64,000 nucleotides of DNA, from positions 1 to 64,000 of the forward strand of contig CAZIAK010000029.1 of NCBI GenBank assembly GCA_964537035.1. Direction: 5' to 3'. Both the position numbers and the translations under genes were made by a program. The notes under the pieces were generated by a model. The model was not told where the DNA came from. It worked only from the letters and a program-made list of their open reading frames with translations, and searched no databases. Each line of letters starts with the position of its first letter. Within the stretch, counting starts at the first letter, position 1. This DNA comes from CAZIAK01 sp964537035. GTDB taxonomy: Bacteria; Planctomycetota; B15-G4. Positions 38,282 to 47,439 of the stretch are shown here, piece after piece.

Positions 38282-38291
38282 TGTATATACA
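38282..38291. promoter_or_regulatory. Putative MarR autoregulatory operator
   Basis: A perfect palindrome TGTATATACA followed by ACAA, 6 bp upstream of the MarR start. The same TATACAACAA extension occurs at 37798-37807 ahead of the Fe-S gene. Placement over the start region suits repression. Confidence 0.68.
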
Positions 38292-38356
38292 ACAAGGCAA
38301 GGGAGCTGTCAAGCAGGCGAGCCGTGGCGGCGGTCACCGCCAGCAAGGTGGGGCGG

Positions 38357-39712
38357 TCAGTCCGGCTCAGGCAGGGGGGAGGTGAACACCACCGCAGTGG
38401 GGATGGGCGGATAGCGCATGGTGAAGCGCAAGCCCTTGAAGTCCTCGGGGTTCCAGCCGCCTCGTTCGAAGGCCATGTGCAGCAGGTCTACGTAGCCAGG
38501 AACATGGGCAGAGGCCATGGTCTCTGCGCCCCAACCCAGATCGTGCACGTCCTCGAGCAGAGGCAGGCGGTTGGTGCCCCCTGGCCCCACGAGCGTGGAC
38601 CCGCGCCCATTCAGCATGGAGAACAGGCCGACTTCAGGATCGTGGGACCAGGGCAGCTCCTTGCTGACGATCAGGTCGAACTGGACCCGCTCCGCCGGGG
38701 TGATCAGCAGACAGCCCAGGCGCTCCTCGGTGTTCTCGGCGGATCTCACCGAAGGGAAGATCGCCCGGCGGATCTCACCGAAGACGCAGTGGAAGGCGGC
38801 CGTCTTGCCCACGGGCCCCGCGGGCAGCACGAAGCTGGTCTCCGTTCCCGAGATGATGCGCTCCAGGGAGGGCATGGTCGGGGAGCAGTGGGCGCGGATG
38901 AGTGGCAGGCCGTTGTCCAACCCCTCGGGGTCGATGGCCTCGTCAGCGGCCGCGGTCATCAGGCTGCCGTCGTCCATCCGCGAGCGGTGGCGGAACAAGG
39001 TCCAGCGGGCGTCGGCTCGCACTCGGCGAAGACCGACCATGCCCTCGAGGACGGCCAAGTCGGTTCGAGGCTCGCCTCGGTCGTTCGACGGCGCCCTGAT
39101 GCAGGTACGAAACTGGGTCTCGGCCTGCACGCCCCAGGTGCTGCCCATGCCCAGAAAGGCCTGTCGTCGCCCCTGCTCCAGCCGATCCGCTGCGCCCCCT
39201 TCGCCGGTCATGCCCGCGGCGAGCTGCTCGAGGCTGCTCCGGTCACCCGAGTGGACGGCGGCCATCTGGTCGTAGGCCGACATGGCCTGGCGCACGGCCA
39301 GCACCGTCCTTGCCGGCACGTCTGCAGCGGTCAGGGCCTTGACGAATACCTCGAAGGCCGCTTGCCCGGGGACATGGGGCACGGCATCAGCGGGTTCCAT
39401 GGCCGTGGCGATCCTGCCCACGCGCCAGGCCAGGCTGCGGCTGATCCCCAGGCGGCGGGCCAGGTCCCGGGCTCGCCTCGGATCAGCCCCGATGGCCCCG
39501 ATGGCCTGGGTAAACGACGCTCTCAACCTCTGGAAGACCTCCAACAAGTGCACCTGGAACGGCGGGAGATCGGGGCTGGCCTGGCTTTCGGCTTCGATCA
39601 AGCTAGAGCTACCGAATGGGCGGGGAGAGGGCGTTTGAGGCCCTGAATGGGCCAACAACACGGGAAGCGTAGCATCGCTACCGTATCGAGTGTACCCAAC
39701 ACAACGTCCCAT
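38357..39712 (-). CDS. Hypothetical protein with N-terminal helix-turn-helix
   Basis: 451 residues if the ATG at 39712 is used. The first 40 codons look promoter-like and contain the dyad GTAGC-N3-GCTAC at about 39668-39680, so a TTG or GTG further in may be the true start. Residues about 60-100 carry a probable DNA-binding helix-turn-helix (ARDLARRLGISRSLAWRVGR). The remaining 350 residues match nothing I recognise and have no membrane segment. It probably forms a separate transcription unit from the MarR gene 81 bp downstream. A transcription regulator with a large ligand-binding part is one possibility. Confidence 0.6.
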   Translation of the reverse strand: MGRCVGYTRYGSDATLPVLLAHSGPQTPSPRPFGSSSLIEAESQASPDLPPFQVHLLEVFQRLRASFTQAIGAIGADPRRARDLARRLGISRSLAWRVGRIATAMEPADAVPHVPGQAAFEVFVKALTAADVPARTVLAVRQAMSAYDQMAAVHSGDRSSLEQLAAGMTGEGGAADRLEQGRRQAFLGMGSTWGVQAETQFRTCIRAPSNDRGEPRTDLAVLEGMVGLRRVRADARWTLFRHRSRMDDGSLMTAAADEAIDPEGLDNGLPLIRAHCSPTMPSLERIISGTETSFVLPAGPVGKTAAFHCVFGEIRRAIFPSVRSAENTEERLGCLLITPAERVQFDLIVSKELPWSHDPEVGLFSMLNGRGSTLVGPGGTNRLPLLEDVHDLGWGAETMASAHVPGYVDLLHMAFERGGWNPEDFKGLRFTMRYPPIPTAVVFTSPLPEPD

Positions 39713-39787
39713 GGGACACTTGACGGGACAATATGACGGACATAGGCTGCCTCCCCCACCTCATTCCCGGACTCTGGACCCAGTACC

Positions 39788-41170
39788 ATGAAGAGCCTCG
39801 CTTGCCTCGTCGTGTCCCTGCTGCTTGCCACCTCCCCTGAGGCCGCTGCGCAGGCTGTCTCCTTCGAAATCATCGCGCCGGGCGGAGGTGCCCAGGCCAT
39901 CAGGGTTTCGGCCAACGGCGACTTCGTCGTGGGCACGGGCTTCCTCTGGTCCAAGGCTGGCGGGCTGGTGACCAGCTTCGGTGCTCCGGGCACTCTTTGG
40001 GGAGTCACTGACGACGGCACCATCGCCGCGGGCCCGTTCTTCAATGGCGGCAACATCGAAGAGGCCGCGGTCTGGGACAGCACCAACGGTCTGTCCTTCA
40101 AGGGCACCCACGCAACGGGCAATAGCTGCGGAGCCGATCTCAGCCACCTCTTCGGTCTCTCGGCTGACGGCAGCACGGCTGCGGGCATGTCCTGGCAGGC
40201 CTGCAAGACCTGGCCCATTCGCTGGACCGATGGCGTGGGCATCACCTTGCTGGCCAAGCAGAACGCCACGTCGAGCGCCCGGGCATCCGCGCTTTCAGCC
40301 AATGGCCTCGTCGCTGGCGGCTGGGACCAGGGCCTCGCCGGCGGCGGTGGCTCATCGCGCCGCGCCTGTCTCTGGACGGATGACCTGACCCAGCTGTTCG
40401 TGGCCACGACCCCGGGCAACCCCAACGGCCTGGGCGAGGTCTCAGACGTCAACACAGACGGCAGCATCTGTTGCGGCACGACGCAAAACCAAGGCTACCG
40501 TTGGACCGCGGGCGGTGGATTGGACCTGCTGCCCAACGTGACCGGCCTGGGCGGCCAGTATTACGCCAACGGCATCGCCGACGACGGCTCCGTGGCGGTC
40601 GGCGTGCGCCTGCAGTTCCCCACGGCCACGGCCGTGATCTGGCCCGAGGGCGGCGGCGCCATGACCATGCAGGACTTCCTTGCTGCCAATGGTGTCAGCG
40701 TCTCGGCCAGCGACGTGCGCAACTGCACCGGCATCTCCGACGACGGCACGGTCATCTGCGGCTGGGGCAACAGCGGCGCCTGGATCGTCACCATCGACGA
40801 GACCTGGGAAGACCTGGGCAACGGCCTGGCCGGTACGCACGGCGAGCCCACCCTGTCCGGCTTCGGCGACCTCTCGGCGGGGAGCGTAGCCACGCTGCAA
40901 CTCGAGAACGCCCTGGAGAACGCTTCGGTCGGGCTGATCATGGGGCTCTCGGCACTGAACGCGCCCTTCAAGGGCGGCGTGCTCGTTCCCGATGCGGACT
41001 TCGTCATCTTGGGTCTGACCACCAGCCCCGGCGGGCTCCTTGAGCTGTCGTCCGTCTGGCCGAGCGGCGTGCCCTCGGGTTTCGTGACCTACTTCCAGGA
41101 GTGGGTGTTCGACCCCGTGGGTCCGGCAGGCTTTGCAGCGAGCAACGGTCTCGGGGGCACCGCTCCCTGA
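39788..41170 (+). CDS. Secreted HAF-repeat protein with PFKGG C-terminal module
   Basis: 460 residues with signal peptide MKSLACLVVSLLLATS, cut near AAAQ. Repeats of the extracellular HAF type recur through residues 30-330, each with a 'SxDGSxxxGxxxxxxxxxAxxW' core (LSADGSTAAGMSWQ; ADDGSVAVGVRLQFPTATAVIW; SDDGTVICGWG). The last 120 residues form the shared C-terminal module (NAPFKGGVLVPDADFVILGL ... ASNGLGGTAP). Likely exported and surface-associated. No enzymatic motif. The alkaline-phosphatase-superfamily lipoprotein starts 29 bp downstream. Confidence 0.75.
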   Translation: MKSLACLVVSLLLATSPEAAAQAVSFEIIAPGGGAQAIRVSANGDFVVGTGFLWSKAGGLVTSFGAPGTLWGVTDDGTIAAGPFFNGGNIEEAAVWDSTNGLSFKGTHATGNSCGADLSHLFGLSADGSTAAGMSWQACKTWPIRWTDGVGITLLAKQNATSSARASALSANGLVAGGWDQGLAGGGGSSRRACLWTDDLTQLFVATTPGNPNGLGEVSDVNTDGSICCGTTQNQGYRWTAGGGLDLLPNVTGLGGQYYANGIADDGSVAVGVRLQFPTATAVIWPEGGGAMTMQDFLAANGVSVSASDVRNCTGISDDGTVICGWGNSGAWIVTIDETWEDLGNGLAGTHGEPTLSGFGDLSAGSVATLQLENALENASVGLIMGLSALNAPFKGGVLVPDADFVILGLTTSPGGLLELSSVWPSGVPSGFVTYFQEWVFDPVGPAGFAASNGLGGTAP

Positions 41171-41199
41171 GCTGACGTTCGTGCTAGCGTACGTCCCCT

Positions 41200-42723
41200 A
41201 TGGACGATGCACACCAGGCTGCGCTTCATGCGCGTCACAACCCGACGACCGGCGAGTGCTTGATTCTCCGCAGCGGGTCGCCAGGAGTGGGCCGTCAGGG
41301 TCTGCGTCTGGCGACCCTTGCGTTGGCGGTGCTCCTGCTCCTTGCGGCCTGTACTGAGGGCGCTCCCGCTGATCCGTCTGCTGTCGATCGCCAGAGCGTG
41401 GTCGAGCCTCGCGCCGCCATCGAGCGGGTGGTGGTCATCGTCATCGACGCCACCCACGCCGCGCACCTGGGCTGCTATGGCGGCCCGGAGCAGCTCACAC
41501 CGCGGATCGACGAGCTGGCAGAGCGTGGTGTGCGCTTCGAGCGGGCCTTCAGCAACAACACCTGGACCCTGCCGTCGACCGTCTCGCTGCTCACCGGCCA
41601 GCTGCAAGAGCACCATGGGGTGATCACCAATCGCCATCGCCTGGGCTCCGAACTGCCCATGCTGCCCGAACTGTTTCAGCGCGCCGGCTGGCTCACCGGG
41701 GCTTTCGTGGAGATGATCTACGGCTCGGCGGTGTTCGGGCTCGACCGAGGCTTCGACGACTATCACTACTACTCGATCAAGGCCGGCGCCCATCCCCTGA
41801 CCATGGGCACGGCGGTGGTGGGTTGGTTGGAAGAGCATCGCGACGATCGCTATCTGCTCTACGTGCACCTGCGCCGTCCCCACTCGCCCTACGACCGCAA
41901 CCTGACCGTGCAACGGCAGCTGGCGCCGGGCTGTCCTCTGGCCGACGGCAGCCAGGACGAGCTGCTGGCCCACGCGGACAGCAAGGTCCACGACGGGTTG
42001 GAGCCCGTGCAGGCCGACCACGTACGCCATCTCTACCGGGGCAACCTGGGTGCGGTCGATCACACCGTGGGTCGGCTGCTCGCCACTCTGGCCGGGGATG
42101 ACCATGCGTTGGTGCTGCTGACGTCCGATCACGGCGAGGCGCTGGGTCAGCATGGGCACTGGGGGCACGGTCACTCTCTCGACGCCGAGTGTGTGGACAT
42201 CCCCCTGATCGTGGCGGGCCCGGGAGTGGTGCAGGGTGTCGACCCTGACCCCGCCTGCACCGTCGATGTCATGCCCACCCTGTTGGATCTGTGCGGCGTG
42301 CCCTCGCCGTCAGATCTTGCTGGCCGTTCACTGGCCCCGCGCCTGATGGGCGAGAAGGCAGGTCGTGCGCCGGACAGCGGTCGCGCAGGAGGGGGCGCCG
42401 GCGTCAGCAGCGAGGATGCGTCAGCAGCGCTCCAACCCATGGCGTTTTCATCGGCCTACCGGCACCAACGCATCGCGCTGCAAGGCGTCATTCTCGGCGA
42501 CCTGAAACTCGTCCTCGATCAGGAAGGCGGCGCTCAGTTGTTTGATCGGCGCGCAGACCCCGGCGACACACGTGACATCTCCGCCGAGCACCCGGGCGCC
42601 TTCGCTCGCATGCTCAGCTGGGCCGAGTCCCGGCGTGACCTCGGAGCGACACTGCCCTTGAGCGGTGTCGAGCCGTTCGACGTCAATGAGGAGCAGCTGC
42701 GGGCCTTGGGCTACACCCGATAG
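41200..42723 (+). CDS. Alkaline-phosphatase-superfamily ('sulfatase') lipoprotein
   Basis: 507 residues from the ATG at 41200; a GTG at 41288 would give a shorter signal peptide. Lipobox is LLLAACTE. Metal motifs are VIVIDATHAAHLGCYGG and LTSDHGEALGQHG followed by WGHGHS. The nucleophile position reads W-T-L-P-S, with Thr123 in place of the formylglycine Cys/Ser. It ends LRALGYTR. A palindromic element separates it from the convergent RND gene. Predicted to act on a phosphate or sulfate ester at the cell envelope, with phosphotransfer chemistry more likely given the Thr. Confidence 0.82.
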   Translation: MDDAHQAALHARHNPTTGECLILRSGSPGVGRQGLRLATLALAVLLLLAACTEGAPADPSAVDRQSVVEPRAAIERVVVIVIDATHAAHLGCYGGPEQLTPRIDELAERGVRFERAFSNNTWTLPSTVSLLTGQLQEHHGVITNRHRLGSELPMLPELFQRAGWLTGAFVEMIYGSAVFGLDRGFDDYHYYSIKAGAHPLTMGTAVVGWLEEHRDDRYLLYVHLRRPHSPYDRNLTVQRQLAPGCPLADGSQDELLAHADSKVHDGLEPVQADHVRHLYRGNLGAVDHTVGRLLATLAGDDHALVLLTSDHGEALGQHGHWGHGHSLDAECVDIPLIVAGPGVVQGVDPDPACTVDVMPTLLDLCGVPSPSDLAGRSLAPRLMGEKAGRAPDSGRAGGGAGVSSEDASAALQPMAFSSAYRHQRIALQGVILGDLKLVLDQEGGAQLFDRRADPGDTRDISAEHPGAFARMLSWAESRRDLGATLPLSGVEPFDVNEEQLRALGYTR

Positions 42724-42761
42724 GGGGCAGTGCAACAGGTCGACAGGCCTGGGGTGCTGCC

Positions 42762-42862
42762 GGGCGTCCCTGTTTCTCACCAGGGGGGCCGTTTCGCTCA
42801 GACAGGGTCGGCTTTGCCTCCACACTCGCTTCAGACCCCCCTGGTGAGAAACAGGGACGCCC
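42762..42862. repeat. Long palindromic element, copy 2, between convergent genes
   Basis: A perfect 27-bp inverted repeat (42762-42788 with 42836-42862) around a 47-nt loop, homologous to the element at 36189-36291. It begins 38 bp after the lipoprotein gene stop and ends 40 bp before the RND gene stop. Arm differences from copy 1 are all matched on the opposite arm, and the loop ends are conserved (CCGT at the left, ACTCGCT and CAGA at the right). Confidence 0.9.
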
Positions 42863-42902
42863 TCCCCGGTGGAAGTCCTGGTGACTGTGGCCTTTCGGGG
42901 GG

Positions 42903-45900
42903 TTAGCTCGTGGTGACGGCAACCTCTTGAGGGGCACGCCAGCCTTCGATCATGTCCAGCAGGTCGTGGCCCAGGGAGAGCAGCACGGGGACGAGCAGTA
43001 GGGTGAACAGGGTGCTCAGGGTCAGGCCGCCCACGATGATCGCGCCCAGGCCCTGGTAGAGCTCGGCTCCTGCGCCGCCGCCGATGGCCAGGGGCATCAT
43101 GGCCGAGATGGTGGTGATGGCGGCCATCAAGATGGGGCGCAGGCGGGAGCGGGCAGAGAGGGCCAGGGCCCGTCGTCTGTCGACTCCCTCGGCGCGGAAG
43201 TTGTTGGCCTGGTGCACGATCAGGATGGCGTTGTTCACCACCAGCCCGGCCAGAATCACGAAGCCCAACATGGCGATGACGTCGAAGGCCGCCTGGCCGC
43301 CGGAGAGTTCGTGGGCCACGCGAATCCCCAGCAGCCCGCCGGTGAGAGCCAGGGGCACGGTGACCAGGATGACGATGGGTGTGACCCAGCTGCGAAACAA
43401 CGACACCAGCAGCAGGTAGATGATCAGCACCGAGAAACCGAAACCGCCGGAGAGCGATTGCAGGGTCTGCTTGAGCTTGTCCGCTGAGCCGCCCACGCCC
43501 AAGGTGTAGGCCGGGCCCAGCTCTGCGGAGAGCGCAGGGAAGACCTCGTCTTCGACCTGGGCCACCACCCGCTCGAGGGCAGCGTCCGTGGCGATGTTCA
43601 CCGTGAGCAGCACGTTGCGTTCACGCTCCAGTCGCCGAATGCTCTGGGGACCGATGGTCTGTTCGACCGTGGCCACCGAGCCGAGGTTGACCACCCGCTC
43701 GTCGGCGGCGATGAAGTTCAGCGCGGCGAGCTCGGCGGGGGTGGACACCCGGGCCTGGGGAGCGACCACGTTCACCTCGACCTCGCGGCCCGCGTCGATC
43801 AAGGCCGAGACTCGCCGCCCGGCCACCACCGTGGAGACCACCTCGCCGATGGAGGCCGTGTCGAGCCCTCGGTCTTTGGCCCGATTCTCATCAATGGACA
43901 CGGTCAGCTGCGGCCGGCCCATGACCAGCGAGTTGCGCACGAAGTCGATGCCGGGGACGGCGGCGAGCCGGGCTTCCAGCAGGGCGCTGGCCTGCTCCAG
44001 CCCGGCCAGGTCGGGGCCCGACAGCTCGACCTCGAACTGCTTGCCCGGGTCTTCAAAGAGGCTGCTGCGCACGGGCACCACGAAGCGAAAGCCGGGCATG
44101 TCTCCCGCAGGCCGGAAGAGCCGCTGGTGAAAGTCCGCCAAGGTCGCCGCGTCGGAGAACTCGTCCTTGAGCACGATGCCGCCGCCATTGAAGAACCGTC
44201 CGCCCACGGCAAACATGCGGTCGGCTTCAGGTTGGGACAGGGCGAACTGCTCGAAGGCGGCGAAGTTCTCCCGCACCGCTTCGGGGCGCGTACCCGGGAT
44301 CGGGTCGGCGAAGAAGAAGACCAGGTTGCGATTGCCCGTGGGCAGGTACTCGGCCGGGGGCGTGAGTCGCAGAGAGGCCAGGGCCATGGCCAGAACCAAC
44401 AGCGAGAAGCCAGCCTTGCCCGCGGTGGCCGCTGCGCTCCGTCGGCAGAGCGCATCGGTGAAGCGGTTGTAGAGCCGCCCCACGAGACCGAGCCCGGTGT
44501 GGGCCGCTGAGTCTGTGGGGGTCTCCGAGGCGGCCACCACACCGGCCGGGGCCGACTTGCGATAGAGCAGGGAGGCCATGACCGGCACGACGGTCAGAGC
44601 CACCACCAGCGACAAGGCCACCGCAGACGAGATGGCCAGGGCCATGTCCGCGAACAACGCGCTGGCCTCGTCGGCCTGCAGCAGGATGGGCACGAAGACG
44701 GCGATGGTGGTGAGGGTCGAGGCCAGCACGCCTCCCCACACCTCGCGCCCCCCGGCGATGGCTGCGGCCAGCGAGCTCTTGCCCTGCTCCAGATGCCGGA
44801 AGATGTTCTCCAGCACGACGATGGCGTTGTCCACCACCATGCCGCTGGCGAAGGCGATACCCGCGAGAGTGATCACGTTGAGCGTGCGCCCCAGAGCGCT
44901 GAGCACGATGAACACCGTGATCAGCGAGATGGGGATGGACAGGGCGATGACCAGCACCGATCTGCCGCTGCGCAGAAAGAGCAGCAGCACCACCACCGCA
45001 AGGATCGACCCCAGCACCAGGTTGTTGGTCACGAACGACAAGGCCTGGCGGATGTAGTCCGTCTCCTGGTAGGTGGGCCAGAGGTGGATGTCGATGCCCC
45101 GGGCAGCGTACTGGGCGTTGATCTTGTGCAGGGCTTGAACCAGCGCGTCATCGAGTTCAAGAACGTTCGCGTCCAGGCGCCGGTTGACCCCCAGGGCCAC
45201 CCCGTCCACGCCGTTGATGTTGACGAAGCCGGTCATCTCCTGGTGGGTGTCGACCACCCTGGCCACCTCGTCGAGGCGCACCGAACCGGCGGCTGTCTCC
45301 TTGACGATGATGCGGCCCAGCTGCTCGATGTCCGGGGCGCGACCCACGGTGCGCACCACCAGCTGCCGCCCGGTGGTCTCCACCGTGCCGCCACGCACGT
45401 TGATGTTGCCCCGGGACAGGGCCGACAACAGATCACCGATGGCGATGCCCCGCGCCACCAGCTCGTCCGGATCGATGCGCACCTGCACCTCGCGGTCGGC
45501 GCCACCGGCGATGAAGATCGAGGCCACCCCCGGGAGTCGCTCGATGCGGGCCTTGATGTCCTCTTCGACGATGCGCCGCACGGTGTCCGGGTCGTAGCCA
45601 GAGCCCACCACGATCCACATGACCGTGTCGCGCCCCAGGGTGGCGTCGATGGTGACCACGGGCTCGTCGGCTTCGAGTGGCAGCCGCGAAGCCTGGCTGA
45701 GCTTGTTGATCACGTCGACCACGGCCAGCTGGGTGTTGGTGCCGTAGGCGAACTCGAGGCTGACGTTGCTCACGCCTTCAGAGCTTGTGCTGACCATCTC
45801 GACCAGGCCTTCGACGCTCTGCAACACCTCTTCGAGCTCGCGGGTCAGCTGCTCTTCGACCTCGACCGCGCTGGCGCCACGGAAGGTGGTGGCGATGCCG

Positions 45901-46034
45901 ATCTGCGGCGTGGCCACGTTGGGCTTGAGCTGCACGGGGATGTCCAGCAACGCCAGCACACCGAAGAGCACCGCCAGGATCACCGCCACCGCGATGGTGT
46001 ACGGCCGTTCGACCGCCGCCTGGATCGGGTTCAT
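42903..46034 (-). CDS. RND efflux transporter permease
   Basis: 1043 residues, the standard size for the hydrophobe/amphiphile RND family. It opens MNPIQAAVERPYTIAVAVIL with TM1, has two large periplasmic loops and twelve predicted TM helices. TM4 carries GMVVDNAIVVLENIFRHLEQ with a single Asp where AcrB has two, as in several RND subfamilies. It would be a proton-driven trimer in the inner membrane exporting hydrophobic or amphiphilic compounds. Its ATG overlaps the adaptor stop (ATGA). No TolC-like outer-membrane channel is encoded in this window. Confidence 0.9.
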   Translation of the reverse strand: MNPIQAAVERPYTIAVAVILAVLFGVLALLDIPVQLKPNVATPQIGIATTFRGASAVEVEEQLTRELEEVLQSVEGLVEMVSTSSEGVSNVSLEFAYGTNTQLAVVDVINKLSQASRLPLEADEPVVTIDATLGRDTVMWIVVGSGYDPDTVRRIVEEDIKARIERLPGVASIFIAGGADREVQVRIDPDELVARGIAIGDLLSALSRGNINVRGGTVETTGRQLVVRTVGRAPDIEQLGRIIVKETAAGSVRLDEVARVVDTHQEMTGFVNINGVDGVALGVNRRLDANVLELDDALVQALHKINAQYAARGIDIHLWPTYQETDYIRQALSFVTNNLVLGSILAVVVLLLFLRSGRSVLVIALSIPISLITVFIVLSALGRTLNVITLAGIAFASGMVVDNAIVVLENIFRHLEQGKSSLAAAIAGGREVWGGVLASTLTTIAVFVPILLQADEASALFADMALAISSAVALSLVVALTVVPVMASLLYRKSAPAGVVAASETPTDSAAHTGLGLVGRLYNRFTDALCRRSAAATAGKAGFSLLVLAMALASLRLTPPAEYLPTGNRNLVFFFADPIPGTRPEAVRENFAAFEQFALSQPEADRMFAVGGRFFNGGGIVLKDEFSDAATLADFHQRLFRPAGDMPGFRFVVPVRSSLFEDPGKQFEVELSGPDLAGLEQASALLEARLAAVPGIDFVRNSLVMGRPQLTVSIDENRAKDRGLDTASIGEVVSTVVAGRRVSALIDAGREVEVNVVAPQARVSTPAELAALNFIAADERVVNLGSVATVEQTIGPQSIRRLERERNVLLTVNIATDAALERVVAQVEDEVFPALSAELGPAYTLGVGGSADKLKQTLQSLSGGFGFSVLIIYLLLVSLFRSWVTPIVILVTVPLALTGGLLGIRVAHELSGGQAAFDVIAMLGFVILAGLVVNNAILIVHQANNFRAEGVDRRRALALSARSRLRPILMAAITTISAMMPLAIGGGAGAELYQGLGAIIVGGLTLSTLFTLLLVPVLLSLGHDLLDMIEGWRAPQEVAVTTS

Positions 46035-47407
46035 GGCGCGCCGTCTGCGCTGTCAGTACTGTCCGCGTGGTCGCCGCTCGACCGGGGGCCCAGGGGCACG
46101 CCGGGGTAGGCGCTGTCGACACCGGTGAGCACGACCCGGTCGCCTGGGTTCAGCTCGCCCGCCAGGGCCTGCACGGCGGAGCGGCCGTTGGCGCTGGCGA
46201 CGATGCGCACGGGCACGAAGCGGGCAGTCAGGCTGGCGCCCGCGCCGGATCCGGTCTCGTCGGCCAGCACCACGACGGCGCCGTCGTCGGTGATGCGGAC
46301 GGCGTCGCTGGCCACCACGGGCATGTCGGTAGCGGAGCGCAGGGCCAGTTCGACGCGCACGAACATGCCCGGGTGCAACACGGCCTGGGTCGCGGCGTCG
46401 GCGGTCAGGCGCACCAGCCCGAGAAAGTTGCGACTGACGCGGTCGGCGGTGGGCACCGCTGCGTCGAGCACGGCGGAGAGGCTGAAGTCAGGGGCCTCGT
46501 CGACGGTGAGGACGACCGCGGGCCGGTCGCCCAGGCGCAGGGCGTACTCGGCGGGCACCTCCACCTCGACCTCGAGGTTGGCCAGATCGGCCAGCTCGAA
46601 CAGAGGCGCCCCCGGGGACAGGACGTCGCCCACCGAGTGGTAGCGATTCACGATGGTGCCGTCCCAGGGCGAGAGCAAGATCGTCTTGGCCTGGGCGCGG
46701 GCCGCCTGGTCACGCCGGGCTTCGGCGGCCTTGACCTGAGCTGCCGCGACGTCGAGGTCTTCCCTGCGGGTGCCCGCGACCGCCTCTGCCAGGCGTTGAG
46801 TTGAGGCGACGTGACGAGCATTGGCGGCCTGCTCGGTGGCCAGGGCCTGGTCGAGTTCTGAGCGTGAGACGTCGTTGCTGGCGGCCAGGCTCTGGCGCCG
46901 TTGCACCTCGAGTTTGGCCAGGGTGGCCTCGGCTGCTGCGGCGTCCACCTCGGCAGAGAGTCGGGCGAGCACCTCGCTCCGTTCGCCAGCGGCCAGCCGG
47001 GACAGGTTGCTGCGGGAGACGGCCAGGTCGGCTTCGCTGCGGGCCAGCTCGAGGGCGTGGTCCTGGTCGGCGAGTCGGGCGAGCTGCTGTCCGGCGCGCA
47101 CCTTGTCGGCCTTGCGCGCGGAGAGCTCGCTCACCGTGCCCGAGACCTCGAGGGCCAGATTTGCCCAGCGGTGGGAGCGCACCGTCCCCGTGAGGCTGAT
47201 GGAGGGGTGGATGTCGTCGAGCTCGACGGTGGTCAGGGTGACCGGCAGCACGAACGGCGGGCGGCCGAAGTCGTCGCCCCCGTCCTCCCGCTCCTGGCCC
47301 AGCCACCACCAGGCCGCGATGACCGCTGCGAGGCCCAGCAACAGTGTGATGAATCCGGCGAGTCGTCCCATGGGCGCAGTGTCTTTGTGGGCGCCGGTCG
47401 CCGTCAA
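46031..47407 (-). CDS. RND periplasmic adaptor (membrane fusion protein)
   Basis: 458 residues. An N-terminal membrane anchor (FITLLLGLAAVIAAWWWLGQ) is followed by a lipoyl-like half (LALEVSGTVSELSARKADKV), a long alpha-hairpin with heptad-like Ala/Arg/Glu repeats (about 110-235), the second lipoyl half (LSPWDGTIVNRYHSVGDVL) and beta-barrel and membrane-proximal domains. It bridges the RND permease to an outer-membrane channel. It is translationally coupled to the permease. The DinB-fold gene ends 32 bp upstream in the same direction. Confidence 0.88.
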   Translation of the reverse strand: MTATGAHKDTAPMGRLAGFITLLLGLAAVIAAWWWLGQEREDGGDDFGRPPFVLPVTLTTVELDDIHPSISLTGTVRSHRWANLALEVSGTVSELSARKADKVRAGQQLARLADQDHALELARSEADLAVSRSNLSRLAAGERSEVLARLSAEVDAAAAEATLAKLEVQRRQSLAASNDVSRSELDQALATEQAANARHVASTQRLAEAVAGTRREDLDVAAAQVKAAEARRDQAARAQAKTILLSPWDGTIVNRYHSVGDVLSPGAPLFELADLANLEVEVEVPAEYALRLGDRPAVVLTVDEAPDFSLSAVLDAAVPTADRVSRNFLGLVRLTADAATQAVLHPGMFVRVELALRSATDMPVVASDAVRITDDGAVVVLADETGSGAGASLTARFVPVRIVASANGRSAVQALAGELNPGDRVVLTGVDSAYPGVPLGPRSSGDHADSTDSADGAP

Positions 47408-47439
47408 CGGTCGGAGTTGTGAAGTTGCTCAGGCGCGGC

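Noticed and set aside
42724..42902. Insertion sequence remnant at the palindromic elements
   Set aside because: No transposase fragment and no target-site duplication next to either copy; only the hairpin and loop are shared.
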